Positions 1 to 6,182 of a stretch of 9,449 nucleotides of DNA are shown here, piece after piece (the stretch's first letter is position 1; every line of letters starts with the position of its first letter). The stretch comes from an uncultured Flavobacteriales bacterium (lineage in GTDB: Bacteria; Bacteroidota; Bacteroidia; Flavobacteriales; Crocinitomicaceae). The notes beneath the pieces were generated by a model. That model was not told the origin of the DNA, searched no databases, and saw only the letters and a list, made by a program, of their open reading frames with translations. The stretch spans positions 1-9,449 of the forward strand of contig CAMPIU010000078.1 of NCBI GenBank assembly GCA_946886545.1, given 5' to 3'. The position numbers and the translations under genes were made by a program.

Positions 1-66
1 AAACTGCACAACAGTGATCTTGCAGCAACACTGGATCGCGTACCATTTGAGTACTCGGATGATTAG
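1..66 (+). CDS. 3' end of an unrecognised gene (partial)
   Basis: Frame 1 is open from the window edge and ends with ...DRVPFEYSDD and a TAG at 64-66. Only 21 codons are visible, so no family can be assigned. The same frame stays open after the TAG for 23 more sense codons and ends at TGA 136-138. That continuation (GKMTFKFEGSWDPKP...) has a protein-like composition. The true end may therefore be either stop, if the TAG is a nonsense change or base error. A separate small ORF starting at ATG 73 is a further possibility. The gene converges on the response regulator gene, with its second stop only 16 bases from that gene's end. Confidence 0.45.
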   Translation, partial: KLHNSDLAATLDRVPFEYSDD

Positions 67-154
67 GGTAAGATGACTTTTAAGTTTGAAGGAAGCTGGG
101 ATCCTAAACCAACGGATAAACCGGTGAATTTTAACTGATTGAATATTTAATTTC

Positions 155-796
155 TTACTCGACTGTAAATAACCCGTTTTTTATAGCGTACATTACTAGT
201 CCGGCAACATTTTTAGTACCGGTCTTTGCAATAAGGCTTCTTCTGTGATTGTTAATAGTGAGGGGAGATACGAAGAGATTAGTAGCGATTTCTTCCGTAG
301 AAAATTCTCGGCAAATCATTTGCAGGACTTCAATCTCCCTGGAAGTGAGTTTGTTTCCCTTTTCGAAAGTATGTTCCCTTCTGGCAAGTTCCTTTAAAAA
401 GGGTGTGCGGATAGCAGCAGCATAATATTCTTCTCCCTGAGTTACGATTTCAATGGCAAGTATTACCTCTTTTATAGAAGAATCTTTCGTTAGGTAACCA
501 TTGGCGCCAAGGTCATAGGCCTGCAGCATCTGATTCAACTGATTGTGCATGGTAAGCATCACAACAGGAAGTGTGGGAAATTCACTTTGTCTTAACGCTT
601 TCAAGCATTCCAAACCATTCATTTCCGGCATTTCCACATCCATTAAAACAACATTGACCTCACTCCTGCGAATAATTGCCAGAGCATCTTTCCCATTGGA
701 AGCTTCTACAATTTCAAAGTCAGGATTGGATTGCTTCAAAAGCAGGTGAATACCTTCTCTAAAAACAAAATGATCATCAACGATTAGTACTTTCAT
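155..796 (-). CDS. NarL/FixJ-family response regulator (LuxR-type HTH)
   Basis: This is a two-domain DNA-binding response regulator of 213 residues, the usual length. The receiver domain (about 1-120) has the acidic pair D7/D8, phospho-acceptor D53 in LMDVEMPEMNG, switch T82 and conserved K104 in YLTKD. The LuxR/NarL helix-turn-helix (about 148-210) starts with LTSREIEVLQMI and has the recognition region VSPLTINNHRRSLIAKTGTKN. It is expected to be phosphorylated by the kinase encoded directly upstream: its ATG lies inside the last 20 bases of the kinase gene, so the two are translationally coupled. It is the last gene of the minus-strand run. Targets are not known. The repeated palindrome upstream of three 7TM genes in this window is a good candidate binding site, by inference from linkage only. 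Confidence 0.95.
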   Translation of the reverse strand: MKVLIVDDHFVFREGIHLLLKQSNPDFEIVEASNGKDALAIIRRSEVNVVLMDVEMPEMNGLECLKALRQSEFPTLPVVMLTMHNQLNQMLQAYDLGANGYLTKDSSIKEVILAIEIVTQGEEYYAAAIRTPFLKELARREHTFEKGNKLTSREIEVLQMICREFSTEEIATNLFVSPLTINNHRRSLIAKTGTKNVAGLVMYAIKNGLFTVE

Positions 797-1547
797 AACT
801 GATTTTTTGAAGGGGGATCATAATTTGTAAGTTCATGCCGGATGGACTTGGAAGTTGGTTCCAGAGTTGCCGGCCTCCTATGATCTCAATGCGCTTTGTT
901 ATATTCTGTATTCCCAATCCGAGAGTGACCGATTTCAATTGAAATCCTTTGCCGTTATCTTCGTAACTGAGGAATAAATAATCGGGTGTTCTTTCTACCT
1001 GAATAGCCACTTGTGTTGCCTGGGCATGACGTACGGTATTAATGAGTAGTTCCTGGAAAACTCTAATTAATGAAGTCCCCTTAACCGGATCTACCAAAGG
1101 AAAGTCGTCTGGTATGGACAGCACAATGTCGATATTCCCGAATTCCCGGATAAATGAGATCTGTTCCCGGAGTACGGTTTGAAAGGCTTTGGTAGAATTG
1201 ACCTCAGAGGAAATCATGTGTGCAATATTCCTGCATTGATTAATTGCTTCCTGTACCTGACCTTGCATTTTTAACAACAATTCTTTTTGTTCAACAGTTT
1301 GGGTTTGCTCTACAAGAAAACCAATTTGCATTTGTGTAATGGAAAGCATTGGGCCCAGGTTGTCATGTACTTCCCTGGAAATGCTTGTCCGTTCGCGTTC
1401 CTGTGCAGTTATAATGGACTCGATGGCATTTGCTTCATTTTTCCGGAGTTGTCCGTAAAGGCGGTTGATAACAATATAAATCCCTATTCCAAATATAATA
1501 AGGAGCAAGATAACAACAACTAAGATGATGAGAATAACTTTATCCAC
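777..1547 (-). CDS. Sensor histidine kinase, NarX/DesK (HisKA_3) type, without a sensor domain
   Basis: This is a membrane-anchored histidine kinase of 256 residues. Residues 4-30 are one long hydrophobic helix, with essentially nothing predicted outside the membrane. A short coil leads to the dimerisation/phosphotransfer helix with the motif REVHDNLGPML, where H61 is the phospho-acceptor, typical of kinases that pair with LuxR-type regulators. The ATPase domain (about 155-246) shows the N box around N170 (FQELLINTVRHA), DNGKG at 197-201 and GLGIQNI at 210-216. The start is GTG at 1545-1547, inside the end of 7TM-1 (8-base overlap), and the 3' end overlaps the regulator by 20 bases. With no input domain of its own, it probably takes its signal from a partner membrane protein. 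The overlapping 7TM-1 gene is the best candidate, by inference. Confidence 0.93.
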   Translation of the reverse strand: MDKVILIILVVVILLLIIFGIGIYIVINRLYGQLRKNEANAIESIITAQERERTSISREVHDNLGPMLSITQMQIGFLVEQTQTVEQKELLLKMQGQVQEAINQCRNIAHMISSEVNSTKAFQTVLREQISFIREFGNIDIVLSIPDDFPLVDPVKGTSLIRVFQELLINTVRHAQATQVAIQVERTPDYLFLSYEDNGKGFQLKSVTLGLGIQNITKRIEIIGGRQLWNQLPSPSGMNLQIMIPLQKISYESTNR

Positions 1548-2241
1548 GGCGCAATTTTAGAATTTCTGTGATGAAAATGAATGCTAAAACAGTATAAAAA
1601 AGAAAGATATTGAAAACGTGTATTTGGTAAAATAATTCATGTAAGGCAGCATTGGCCATTGTTATTTTTATATCTCGCCAATAAAAGGAAGTAACAATGG
1701 TGGATATCAGAAAGTAGATCAGGAAGATTAAATTGATTTTTAATTGAAACCTGAAATAATCCGCTTTTGGAGTAATAAGTAAATCTGTCAATTGTAGCAG
1801 AAAAGCCATAAAAAAAACGCTGAAAATAAGCAGACATGAACTACTGGGTAGAATACAACGTGGGTGATAATATCCTCCGTAAATAAGATGTCCGACTAAA
1901 ATGCTGTATAAAATGAAATAGGCATATTTTTTCCAGGCTGTTTGTGTGTTGATAAACAGAAATCCGAATAAAAAAGGAGTTGATAAAGTGAAATAGATGC
2001 TGAATACAAAGCTGTTGTAAATGCCGTGTCTTGCAAGGTGCAATGAAACAGATTCGGAAAGGAAAGCTACAATTAAGTAGATCAATAAAAAACAAACTCC
2101 TAAAATAAAGTTATTTAAAGGTGACACTTTTTTCCATGATTCAGGAAGCTTGGCAAGGGACTTATATAGCTTAAATAAAAGTATCGCTGCCAAAATGATC
2201 TCACACCCGATTATTGACAAATAAATAATATCAAATAACAT
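1540..2241 (-). CDS. Seven-helix membrane protein 7TM-1, likely signal input partner of the kinase
   Basis: Family not recognised. The 233 residues contain seven hydrophobic segments at roughly 3-25, 45-66, 75-98, 105-122, 132-155, 165-186 and 205-226. Basic residues cluster after helices 1 (KLPESWKK), 3 (TAWKKY), 5 (PKADYFRFQLK) and 7 (KLRRG). The positive-inside rule therefore gives N-terminus out and C-terminus in. Residues shared with the three paralogues in this window include LPxxW (32-36), E63 in helix 2, TQ at 99-100 and W103, YHP at 125-127, TD at 152-153, PKxD at 158-161 and E226 near the end. It has Q150 where the other three have H. The TAA overlaps the kinase GTG by 8 bases, which strongly suggests a joint role. 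An operator-plus-promoter unit lies about 200 bases upstream. A receptor role is inferred; a transporter or accessory subunit is also possible. Confidence 0.85.
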   Translation of the reverse strand: MLFDIIYLSIIGCEIILAAILLFKLYKSLAKLPESWKKVSPLNNFILGVCFLLIYLIVAFLSESVSLHLARHGIYNSFVFSIYFTLSTPFLFGFLFINTQTAWKKYAYFILYSILVGHLIYGGYYHPRCILPSSSCLLIFSVFFMAFLLQLTDLLITPKADYFRFQLKINLIFLIYFLISTIVTSFYWRDIKITMANAALHELFYQIHVFNIFLFYTVLAFIFITEILKLRRG

Positions 2242-2439
2242 TTCTTTTTTTGAAATAAAGTCTCAATTTGTCTAAAGGTAAACAGATCTCAAATATGTCA
2301 TGCATCATGATCTGAAAACTACTCAGACAAACCGCAAGATGTTTGATTCATCTTACGGCTGTTGAGTGGTGACAAGGTGGAGGATAAAGCGAAAAATATC
2401 CTGGGGTTAATCAAAATGATCAACGTTTTTATCTGAAAC
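2242..2439 (-). other. Intergenic leader upstream of 7TM-1 with a hairpin
   Basis: If transcription starts at the TAnnTTTG box at 2440-2447, this stretch is an untranslated leader of about 190 bases. It contains an inverted repeat, arms 2332-2341 and 2349-2358 (ten pairs with one C/A mismatch, 7-base loop), followed on the transcribed strand by only three Ts. A ten-codon ATG ORF (MNQTSCGLSE) overlaps the hairpin. A weaker -7-like box (TACCTTTA, reverse complement of 2273-2280) sits 32 bases before the start codon and may be a second promoter. A short TCATG-CAT-CATGA repeat lies at 2298-2310. No longer gene is visible. Confidence 0.4.
2332..2358 (-). repeat. Hairpin in the 7TM-1 leader
   Basis: On the transcribed strand the arms are CCGTAAGATG and CATCTTGCGG around a 7-base loop. 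The T-run after it is too short for a convincing intrinsic terminator, so an attenuator, RNA stabiliser or processed small RNA are alternatives. A segment of the 7TM-3 leader (about 4148-4180) aligns with it, sharing AGCCGyAAGAwG and CTTGC. Confidence 0.4.
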
Positions 2440-2499
2440 CAAAGGTATAGAGCTTGCAGAAAACAGATATGCTTAGTTCTAAGCATATTTTAAGAAAAT
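2440..2499 (-). promoter_or_regulatory. Operator-promoter unit 1 (upstream of 7TM-1)
   Basis: Read on the minus strand, a 33-base element (2499 to 2467) contains the perfect 22-base palindrome ATATGCTTAG-nn-CTAAGCATAT (2467-2488). It is preceded upstream by an AT-rich TTAAAA tail. After exactly 19 bases comes TACCTTTG (2447 to 2440), a match to the Bacteroidota -7 consensus TAnnTTTG. The palindrome edge sits where the -33 box would normally be. The same architecture recurs at 4247-4306 and 6105-6164. The unit lies about 200 bases upstream of 7TM-1 and 32 bases past the stop of 7TM-2. Confidence 0.7.
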
Positions 2500-2530
2500 T
2501 CACGGGAGATGGATTATTCCTTATTTCGTG

Positions 2531-3211
2531 TTATCTGCGTCGTAATTTCATGATTTCGCTAAGGAATGCAAGTGCTATTGAGGTGTAAAGAAGTATTGCA
2601 ATAGAATAATTGATGTAATAAATCACTTCAGTAGGATCGAGACCATGGATATTAAAAGTAAAGGTAATACTGGATAGAAGTGATTGGATCAGGATACTGA
2701 GACTGATCTTTAACTGAAATCTGAAATGATCCGATTTAGGGTTGATAAGTAAGTCCGTTAGATGAAGAAATGTTCCTGCGAATATGGTCATGCTTATAAT
2801 TTGTTCCGTATCAGTAGTTAATATCGAGTTTGGATTATAGTAACCTCTCCAAATAAAGTGGATCACAAGAATAAAATACAACACAGCATACAGATATCTT
2901 TTCCAGCTTGTTTGTGTGTTGATAAAAAGAAAAGCAAACAGAAAGGGAAGGTGGAGCGTATAGTTTGTAGTGATTACAAAATGGTTGTAAATACCATTTC
3001 TTGCCAGGTTAAAGGCAATTATCTCACCAAGGGAAATAATAAGCAGGTAAATACCCAGAAACAAAACACTCAATTGAATTTTTTTTAGGGATGCAGACTT
3101 TCGCCATTGCTTGGGTAGATTTTCGGATTGTTTTTTTAACAATATCAGTAAAATGACAGAAAAAACAATCCCCATTCCAAGTATAGACTGATAGGTTATT
3201 TCATAAAGCAT
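2531..3211 (-). CDS. Seven-helix membrane protein 7TM-2
   Basis: Paralogue of 7TM-1 with 226 residues. It aligns to 7TM-1 without gaps over about the first 190 residues, then has a shorter loop before helix 7. It has seven hydrophobic segments with basic inside loops after helices 1, 3, 5 and 7 (KKQSENLPKQWRK, TSWKRY, PKSDHFRFQLK, KLRRR). Conserved residues are E63, TQ at 99-100, H150 and TD at 152-153, PK at 158-159, D161 and E219. The YHP motif is YNP here (125-127). Start ATG at 3209-3211, with a TAnnTTTG box 37 bases upstream (3248-3255) but no full palindromic operator. It lies 85 bases after 7TM-3. Function unknown; alternative receptor subunit for the nearby kinase is inferred. Confidence 0.83.
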   Translation of the reverse strand: MLYEITYQSILGMGIVFSVILLILLKKQSENLPKQWRKSASLKKIQLSVLFLGIYLLIISLGEIIAFNLARNGIYNHFVITTNYTLHLPFLFAFLFINTQTSWKRYLYAVLYFILVIHFIWRGYYNPNSILTTDTEQIISMTIFAGTFLHLTDLLINPKSDHFRFQLKISLSILIQSLLSSITFTFNIHGLDPTEVIYYINYSIAILLYTSIALAFLSEIMKLRRR

Positions 3212-3247
3212 AGTTAATTCTATAAATAAGGTGATTTGTTTTTATTC

Positions 3248-3255
3248 CAAACTTA
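3248..3255 (-). promoter_or_regulatory. Candidate -7 box for 7TM-2
   Basis: The reverse complement reads TAAGTTTG, matching TAnnTTTG, 37 bases before the ATG. Nineteen bases further upstream is only a degenerate trace of the shared operator: CAGATATG at 3272-3279 is identical to 2464-2471, with no matching second half. A short motif like this is weak evidence alone. Its placement matches that of the other 7TM genes. Confidence 0.4.
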
Positions 3256-3296
3256 AAAATAGACTTTTTATCAGATATGTGACCAGATGAAATGAA

Positions 3297-4013
3297 TCAG
3301 ACAAGGTTCGTCTTATCTGCACGATACAGTTTTATAATTTCGAAAATGAATACACAAGCAAATGAAGAATAGAACAGGAGCATGTTTCCGATTTGAATCA
3401 GGAAAACAAAAGGGAAATCGATCACATTGTCTGAAGTTTTATCCGACCAATGAAAGGATGTAAGAATGTCAGCCATGAGAGCAAAGATCAAAATGATCAG
3501 GTTGATCTTTAGTTTAAACTTGAAATGATCCGTTTTAGGATGAATCAGTAAATCCGTTAAATGCAATAAAGCGGCTAGGAAAAATATGCTGTTCAGTAAT
3601 AAGGAGGAGGAGGTAGTAAGAGACGAAAGCGGGTGGTAATGTCCGCCATTGATCAAGAATCCTATAAGAATGGAATACAATATAAGGTAACTATATCGTT
3701 TCCATCGGGTTTGTGTGTGGATAAACAAAAAACAGAACAAGAGCAGGGTGGCTGTGGTGAAGAAGATGGTGAATACATATCCGTTCGGAATATTGTTACA
3801 GGCAAGATATCCGGTAACTAACTCGTTGAAAAAAGCTAATATTAAAAAGATGAGTAAGAAAAAAACACTCAGGTTGAAATTTTTTGAGGCAGTGGATTTT
3901 CTCCATCCTTCCGGTAACCTGGCTGTAGATTTACGCAACATATTCAGAAATATGACGGAAGTAATGATTCCCAATGCTATTACGGACAGAAATAATATAG
4001 ATAGAGCTAACAC
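3297..4013 (-). CDS. Seven-helix membrane protein 7TM-3
   Basis: Paralogue of the neighbouring 7TM proteins, 238 residues. The GTG start (4011-4013) is supported by alignment of MLxxSIL...GII with the other paralogues; no in-frame ATG lies upstream. It has seven hydrophobic segments, with basic inside loops LRKSTARLPEGWRK, TRWKRY and PKTDHFKFKLK. Conserved E64, TQ at 100-101, W104, YHP at 126-128, HLTD at 151-154, PK at 159-160, D162 and E225 are all present. It differs from the others in having a longer loop before helix 7 (about 188-203) and a C-terminal tail ending KLYRADKTNLV instead of KLRR. A 360-base gap upstream carries an operator-promoter unit. Ligand and function unknown. Confidence 0.83.
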   Translation of the reverse strand: MLALSILFLSVIALGIITSVIFLNMLRKSTARLPEGWRKSTASKNFNLSVFFLLIFLILAFFNELVTGYLACNNIPNGYVFTIFFTTATLLLFCFLFIHTQTRWKRYSYLILYSILIGFLINGGHYHPLSSLTTSSSLLLNSIFFLAALLHLTDLLIHPKTDHFKFKLKINLIILIFALMADILTSFHWSDKTSDNVIDFPFVFLIQIGNMLLFYSSFACVFIFEIIKLYRADKTNLV

Positions 4014-4246
4014 GTTTGTTTTCGATATTAATGTTTCAACCTCATAAAAAATAGCTAGTCTGGCAATGATAACTTTTCTTTCGGTTTAAAAGTAGATTTT
4101 TTACATAATTCAATTAATCGCAGCTATTAGAATTGGCTGATTCCTCTATCGGCAAGCTGTATGGAACTTCTTGCGGCTTCAAGAATGACTTAGTGTTAAA
4201 TAATGAGGTGAATATGAATTTCGGTCTTATTCGTTAAAGAGTGAAA
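4014..4246 (-). other. Intergenic leader upstream of 7TM-3
   Basis: This is most of the 360-base gap between 7TM-3 and the hydrolase. If the TAnnTTTG box at 4247-4254 is used, it is a leader of roughly 225 bases. A segment at about 4148-4180 resembles the hairpin region of the 7TM-1 leader and can form a weaker GCAAG/CTTGC stem (4152-4156 with 4170-4174). Minus-strand frame 4233-4114 is open for 39 codons and includes KPQEVPYSLPIEESANS, but has no ATG (only a TTG at 4182-4180), so it is not called as a gene. A -7-like TACTTTTA (4094-4087) lies 74 bases before the start. Confidence 0.35.
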
Positions 4247-4306
4247 CAAAGTTAGGTGGCTCAAACCAAATAAATATGCTTAGAACTAAGTATGTTTTTA
4301 GAATAT
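4247..4306 (-). promoter_or_regulatory. Operator-promoter unit 2 (upstream of 7TM-3)
   Basis: This is the second copy of the 33-base element (4274-4306), matching copy 1 at 27 of 33 positions by hand count. The palindrome is ATATGCTTAG-AA-CTAAGTATGT on the plus strand, imperfect at two positions that would both be G-U pairs if transcribed. Exactly 19 bases away on the minus strand is TAACTTTG (4254 to 4247), again TAnnTTTG. The unit sits about 235 bases upstream of the 7TM-3 start and 67 bases beyond the hydrolase stop. Confidence 0.7.
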
Positions 4307-4308
4307 GA

Positions 4309-4325
4309 GGGATTAAGTTAATCCC
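4309..4325. repeat. 17-base palindrome downstream of the hydrolase gene
   Basis: GGGATTAA-G-TTAATCCC is a perfect inverted repeat with a single central base, between the hydrolase stop and operator unit 2. Neither side has a T-run, so it is a poor intrinsic terminator. It may be a protein binding site or an mRNA end structure. Confidence 0.4.
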
Positions 4326-4373
4326 CGAAAGGATCAATTAAAAAGACAGAATGAATTCGGAATTCTCGCTGGA

Positions 4374-5252
4374 TTACTGAAAATACGTGTTTACAAACAA
4401 GAGAATTTTGGCGACATAATCATTCGATTGGGTCTGGTTCCAATTACCATGTCCTGCTCCCTGATACATCGTTGCCTGGTTGTAAACTCCATGAGCAGTA
4501 AGTGCATCATGCAAACGGGCCATTTGTGTGGAAGGAACTAATGGATCAGAATCTCCGTAAAAAGAGATTGTTGGGGGTGAAGCAACAGTTACACGGAGAG
4601 CCGGACTAACTTCTTCGATTCCCGCCTGATTTTGAGTGCCTCCCGGTATCAAAACATTGTAAAAAGAAGCGTAAAGCGGATTGTTCTGATAATTCGGGTC
4701 TGTGAAATCTGTGGGTCCGACCGTATTACAAATACCTTTTACATGGTGATCAGGGTCAAATCCGTAAGAGTAAAGCAGGGAAAGGTGTCCGCCGGCAGAA
4801 CTTCCGAATAGAAAGTATTGGGAGGAAACATTGTATTTCGGATCGCTTATTTCTGTTAAAGCAGATTGAATGTCGTGGATTTGTTTCGTATATGCCGGAC
4901 TTGCTTCTGTCGCCAAACGGTAATTAATATTGATAATGGCATGATTCGGATAATAGGTTTTAAGGGAGTTCAATAAATAGGTGAAATCTGCTTTATCACC
5001 ACCACTCCATCCGCCTCCATGGATCAATACGAACACTTTGGTAGAACTTGTGCTTCGGTTAGCTGGAAGGTAAACATCCATTTTCTGCTGGCTGTCTGTT
5101 CCATAGGAAATATTCTGTAAATCGTAAGCCTGATTTGCATTGTAGGTCGTTTCGGGATCCGGGGTGTCTTTTTTACACGCCGAAATAACGAGAAGCAATA
5201 AGAAAATTACCGGAGCAAACAGCCGTTTTGAAAACGTGAAATTCAAATACAT
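4374..5252 (-). CDS. Lipoprotein alpha/beta-hydrolase (esterase/lipase, BD-FAE/HSL-like)
   Basis: A 292-residue secreted carboxylic-ester hydrolase. The N-terminus has a lipoprotein signal: basic SKR, a hydrophobic stretch, then the lipobox VISAC with C26 as the lipidated residue, followed by KKDTPDPE. Catalytic features in order: oxyanion-hole HGGGW at 78-82, nucleophile motif GSSAG at 150-154 (S152), acid D236 in GDSDPLVP, and H268 in GAGHG. This arrangement fits the HSL/BD-FAE branch that includes feruloyl and acetyl esterases and lipases. The substrate cannot be told. It sits between two 7TM paralogues on the same strand, with 94 bases to 7TM-4 upstream, so it may be co-transcribed with 7TM-4. 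Whether it makes or degrades a ligand for the 7TM proteins is speculation. Confidence 0.88.
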   Translation of the reverse strand: MYLNFTFSKRLFAPVIFLLLLVISACKKDTPDPETTYNANQAYDLQNISYGTDSQQKMDVYLPANRSTSSTKVFVLIHGGGWSGGDKADFTYLLNSLKTYYPNHAIININYRLATEASPAYTKQIHDIQSALTEISDPKYNVSSQYFLFGSSAGGHLSLLYSYGFDPDHHVKGICNTVGPTDFTDPNYQNNPLYASFYNVLIPGGTQNQAGIEEVSPALRVTVASPPTISFYGDSDPLVPSTQMARLHDALTAHGVYNQATMYQGAGHGNWNQTQSNDYVAKILLFVNTYFQ

Positions 5253-5346
5253 AAGTTAAAGTCTTTGTACTAAAATAAGATTTTTTATGCAGTTTCCTAG
5301 TCAAATGAGATTAACCTGACAATTTTAAAAAAGAATCGAGTTTCTA

Positions 5347-6045
5347 TTAATTGGAATTTAATCGACGTCGGATTTTTATAACCTCATTAAGTATAGCAAG
5401 TGCAAATAAGAGGTAAAAAAAGACCGTGCTGAAATATTGAATGTAGAAAATAAGATCGGAATTTTCGCTAAAACCTGAAATGAAAAATGAGGTCATAATG
5501 GAAGCAATAAGTCCATGAATCATAATAATTAAACTGATTTGTAATTGGAACTTGAAAAAATCAGTTTTTGGCTTGAGAAGCTGGTCTGTTAGATGTAAGA
5601 AAGCGGCAACGAAATGAACGCTGAATGTAAACAAAACAGTACTAACTGGCATAACACTGTCAGGATGATAATATTCTCCAGATATAAGATGTATGATCAA
5701 TGAAAAGTAAATAATGAAATATGCATACCGCTTCCATCTTGCTTGTGTGTTGAGGAAAAAAAAACCAAATAGAAACGGGAGAGAAAAGGTGTAGCAGATA
5801 CTGGTTACAAAATGGTTGTAAATTCCATGTGCTGAAAAGTAACTGGAAATTGCTTCACAAATAAAAGTAATGATGAGGTGAATCATTAAAAAACAAACAC
5901 CCAAACCAAAGGTATTTATGGATGAAGAATTTCTCCATGATTTGGGAAGTTTTTTATTAAATCTGCGTAATTCCGATAAAAGTATCGCCGCAAAGAGAAT
6001 TCCTGCAATCAGTATGGAGAAATAAACATAATCTTCAAATAGCAC
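5347..6045 (-). CDS. Seven-helix membrane protein 7TM-4
   Basis: Paralogue of 7TM-1 to 7TM-3, 232 residues, the most upstream member of the minus-strand run. It starts at GTG 6043-6045; the N-terminus MLFEDYVYFSIL aligns with MLFDIIYLSII of 7TM-1. It has seven hydrophobic segments and inside loops LRRFNKKLPKSWR, ARWKRY, PKTDFFKFQLQ and IRRRLNSN, giving N-out/C-in. Shared residues are E64, TQ at 100-101, W104, YHP at 126-128, HLTD at 151-154, PK at 159-160, D162 and E221. It has the shortest leader of the three operator-associated copies: its TAnnTTTG box lies 60 bases before the start. It is divergent from the plus-strand TPR gene. Function unknown; membrane sensor is inferred from the linked two-component genes. 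Confidence 0.84.
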   Translation of the reverse strand: MLFEDYVYFSILIAGILFAAILLSELRRFNKKLPKSWRNSSSINTFGLGVCFLMIHLIITFICEAISSYFSAHGIYNHFVTSICYTFSLPFLFGFFFLNTQARWKRYAYFIIYFSLIIHLISGEYYHPDSVMPVSTVLFTFSVHFVAAFLHLTDQLLKPKTDFFKFQLQISLIIMIHGLIASIMTSFFISGFSENSDLIFYIQYFSTVFFYLLFALAILNEVIKIRRRLNSN

Positions 6046-6104
6046 ACTTTAATTTTTAGGTTTCCGGAAAAACAAAAACAGTTTAATAGTTATTTATCTT
6101 GATC

Positions 6105-6164
6105 CAAAAGTAGAGAAAACGAGAAAGCTGTAAGTGCTTATTTCTTATGATATTTTAAGGAAAT
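6105..6164 (-). promoter_or_regulatory. Operator-promoter unit 3 (upstream of 7TM-4)
   Basis: This is the third copy of the 33-base element (6132-6164), matching copy 1 at 26 of 33 positions by hand count. The TTTTAAG tail is well kept, but the palindrome is more worn than in the other copies. Exactly 19 bases away on the minus strand is TACTTTTG (6112 to 6105), matching TAnnTTTG, 60 bases before the 7TM-4 GTG. It lies in the divergent gap and so might also affect the plus-strand genes. Confidence 0.65.
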
Positions 6165-6182
6165 AGAATTTTGTCTAATATT

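Noticed and set aside
1637..2095. Alternative minus-strand frames (1637-1837 and 1841-2095) inside 7TM-1
   Set aside because: They are out-of-frame shadows of 7TM-1, whose own frame is confirmed by three paralogues.
3715..4047. Plus-strand open frame of 110 codons, antisense to 7TM-3
   Set aside because: It lies opposite a well-supported paralogue family member, has no recognisable motif and no promoter. The other antisense frames at 543-749, 1287-1523, 2858-3088 and 6248-7045 were dropped for the same reason.
4114..4233. Short minus-strand frame containing KPQEVPYSLPIEESANS as a possible signalling peptide gene
   Set aside because: It has no ATG, only an internal TTG, no ribosome site, and the matching region of the 7TM-1 leader has a stop at the aligned codon. 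It is kept as part of the leader observation only.
4309..4325. Palindrome considered as intrinsic terminator of the hydrolase gene
   Set aside because: It has AT-rich arms and no T-run on either side, so it is recorded only as a repeat.
2467..6164. Repeated palindromes considered as a CRISPR array or insertion-sequence ends
   Set aside because: There are only three copies, 1.8-1.9 kb apart with genes between, and no target-site duplications or transposase. Their fixed distance to promoter boxes fits regulatory sites better.
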